Position numbers and translations under genes: made by a program | From: Micromonosporaceae bacterium | GTDB lineage: Bacteria; Actinomycetota; Actinomycetes; Mycobacteriales; Micromonosporaceae | Assembly (NCBI GenBank): GCA_019689695.1 | Contig: JADGHA010000328.1 | Span: forward strand, 1-5,108 | Direction: 5' to 3' | DNA: 5,108 nucleotides | Notes under the pieces: model-generated | What the model saw: the letters and a program-made list of their open reading frames with translations, nothing else | Told to the model about the DNA's origin: nothing | Database searches by the model: none | In this document: positions 4,895 to 5,108 of the stretch, piece after piece | Layout: each line of letters begins with the position of its first letter | Position numbering within the stretch: the first letter of the stretch is position 1

Positions 4895-5108
4895 GTGGGC
4901 ATGGTGCACACGGTCGGCCTGGTGCTGCATCCCCGGCGCGACTCGGCGCCGGCGATCGACACCATCATGGGCTGGGCCGCTGCCCGGCAGGTGACCGTGC
5001 TCGGCCTGCCCGATGAGGTGGGCCGCATCGACTCGCCGAACGCCGGCTCCGACCCACCGGGGGGCGGGATGGGCAGGGCACAGGCGGTCGAGGCGGCCGA
5101 GCTGGCCG
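4895..5108 (+). CDS. Probable NAD(+) kinase-family protein, N-terminal fragment
   Basis: 71 codons visible, open at the right window edge. The start VGMVHTVGLVLHPRRDSAPA followed by IDTIMGWAAARQVTVLGLPDE resembles the first beta-alpha-beta unit of ATP-NAD kinases, where a GLVLHP-type strand is followed by a helix and a second strand. The diagnostic GGDGT motif would lie beyond the window, so the family is likely but not proven. A diacylglycerol kinase-type relative is a possible alternative. Residues 47-62 are Gly/Pro-rich (SPNAGSDPPGGGMGRA) and look like a loop insertion. GTG 4895 is preferred because the TACAGT -10 lies 6 nt upstream; ATG 4901 and GTG 4904 are in-frame alternatives. It is divergent from the DUF3224 operon. 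Confidence 0.62.
   Translation, partial: MGMVHTVGLVLHPRRDSAPAIDTIMGWAAARQVTVLGLPDEVGRIDSPNAGSDPPGGGMGRAQAVEAAELA

Noticed and set aside
4810..5028. Longer N-terminus for the DUF3224 protein
   Set aside because: It would cross both the operon promoter and the divergent NAD kinase-like gene; extra residues do not resemble the family.
1..5108. CRISPR array, insertion sequence or attachment site
   Set aside because: No regularly spaced repeats, transposase motifs or terminal inverted repeats with target duplications were seen.

Overview
The window is very GC-rich DNA with codon third positions dominated by G and C, and all genes resemble high-GC Actinomycetota. The SelA/SelB pair, the MarR regulator with a Cys-rich tail, the DUF3224 protein and the leaderless promoters suggest a soil-type actinomycete, perhaps Micromonosporaceae. 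The family-level placement is an inference from memory of similar proteins. The organism very probably incorporates selenocysteine.

Layout, left to right. Bases 1-318 hold the C-terminal 105 residues of selA (plus strand). selB (318-2135, plus) follows with a one-base overlap (TGATG). About 200 bases without a convincing gene (2136-2336) carry two GC-rich hairpins and then a leaderless promoter for a PAP2-family membrane phosphatase (2337-3218, plus). A perfect 9-bp hairpin (3212-3234) separates this gene from a convergent minus-strand operon. Read in its own direction, that operon is a DUF3224 protein (4809-4402), a MarR-family regulator with four C-terminal cysteines (4405-3854, sharing a GTGA overlap with the gene before it), and a protein with a sigma-factor-region-2-like N-terminus and one C-terminal membrane segment (3837-3244). 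Divergent from the operon, at 4895, starts the N-terminus of a probable NAD kinase-family protein, cut by the window end.

How the parts work together. SelA makes Sec-tRNA(Sec) and SelB delivers it to the ribosome. Neither tRNA(Sec), selD nor a selenoprotein gene is visible here. The minus-strand operon is the most interesting part. Its promoter has near-consensus -35 and -10 boxes 17 bp apart, an inverted repeat (ATGTGT-N7-ACACAT) filling the spacer, and an ATG exactly 6 nt after the -10. This is what a repressor-controlled leaderless operon would look like, and the MarR protein encoded second is the obvious candidate repressor. The third gene could be a membrane-tethered, degenerate sigma-like protein. 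Its function is unknown.
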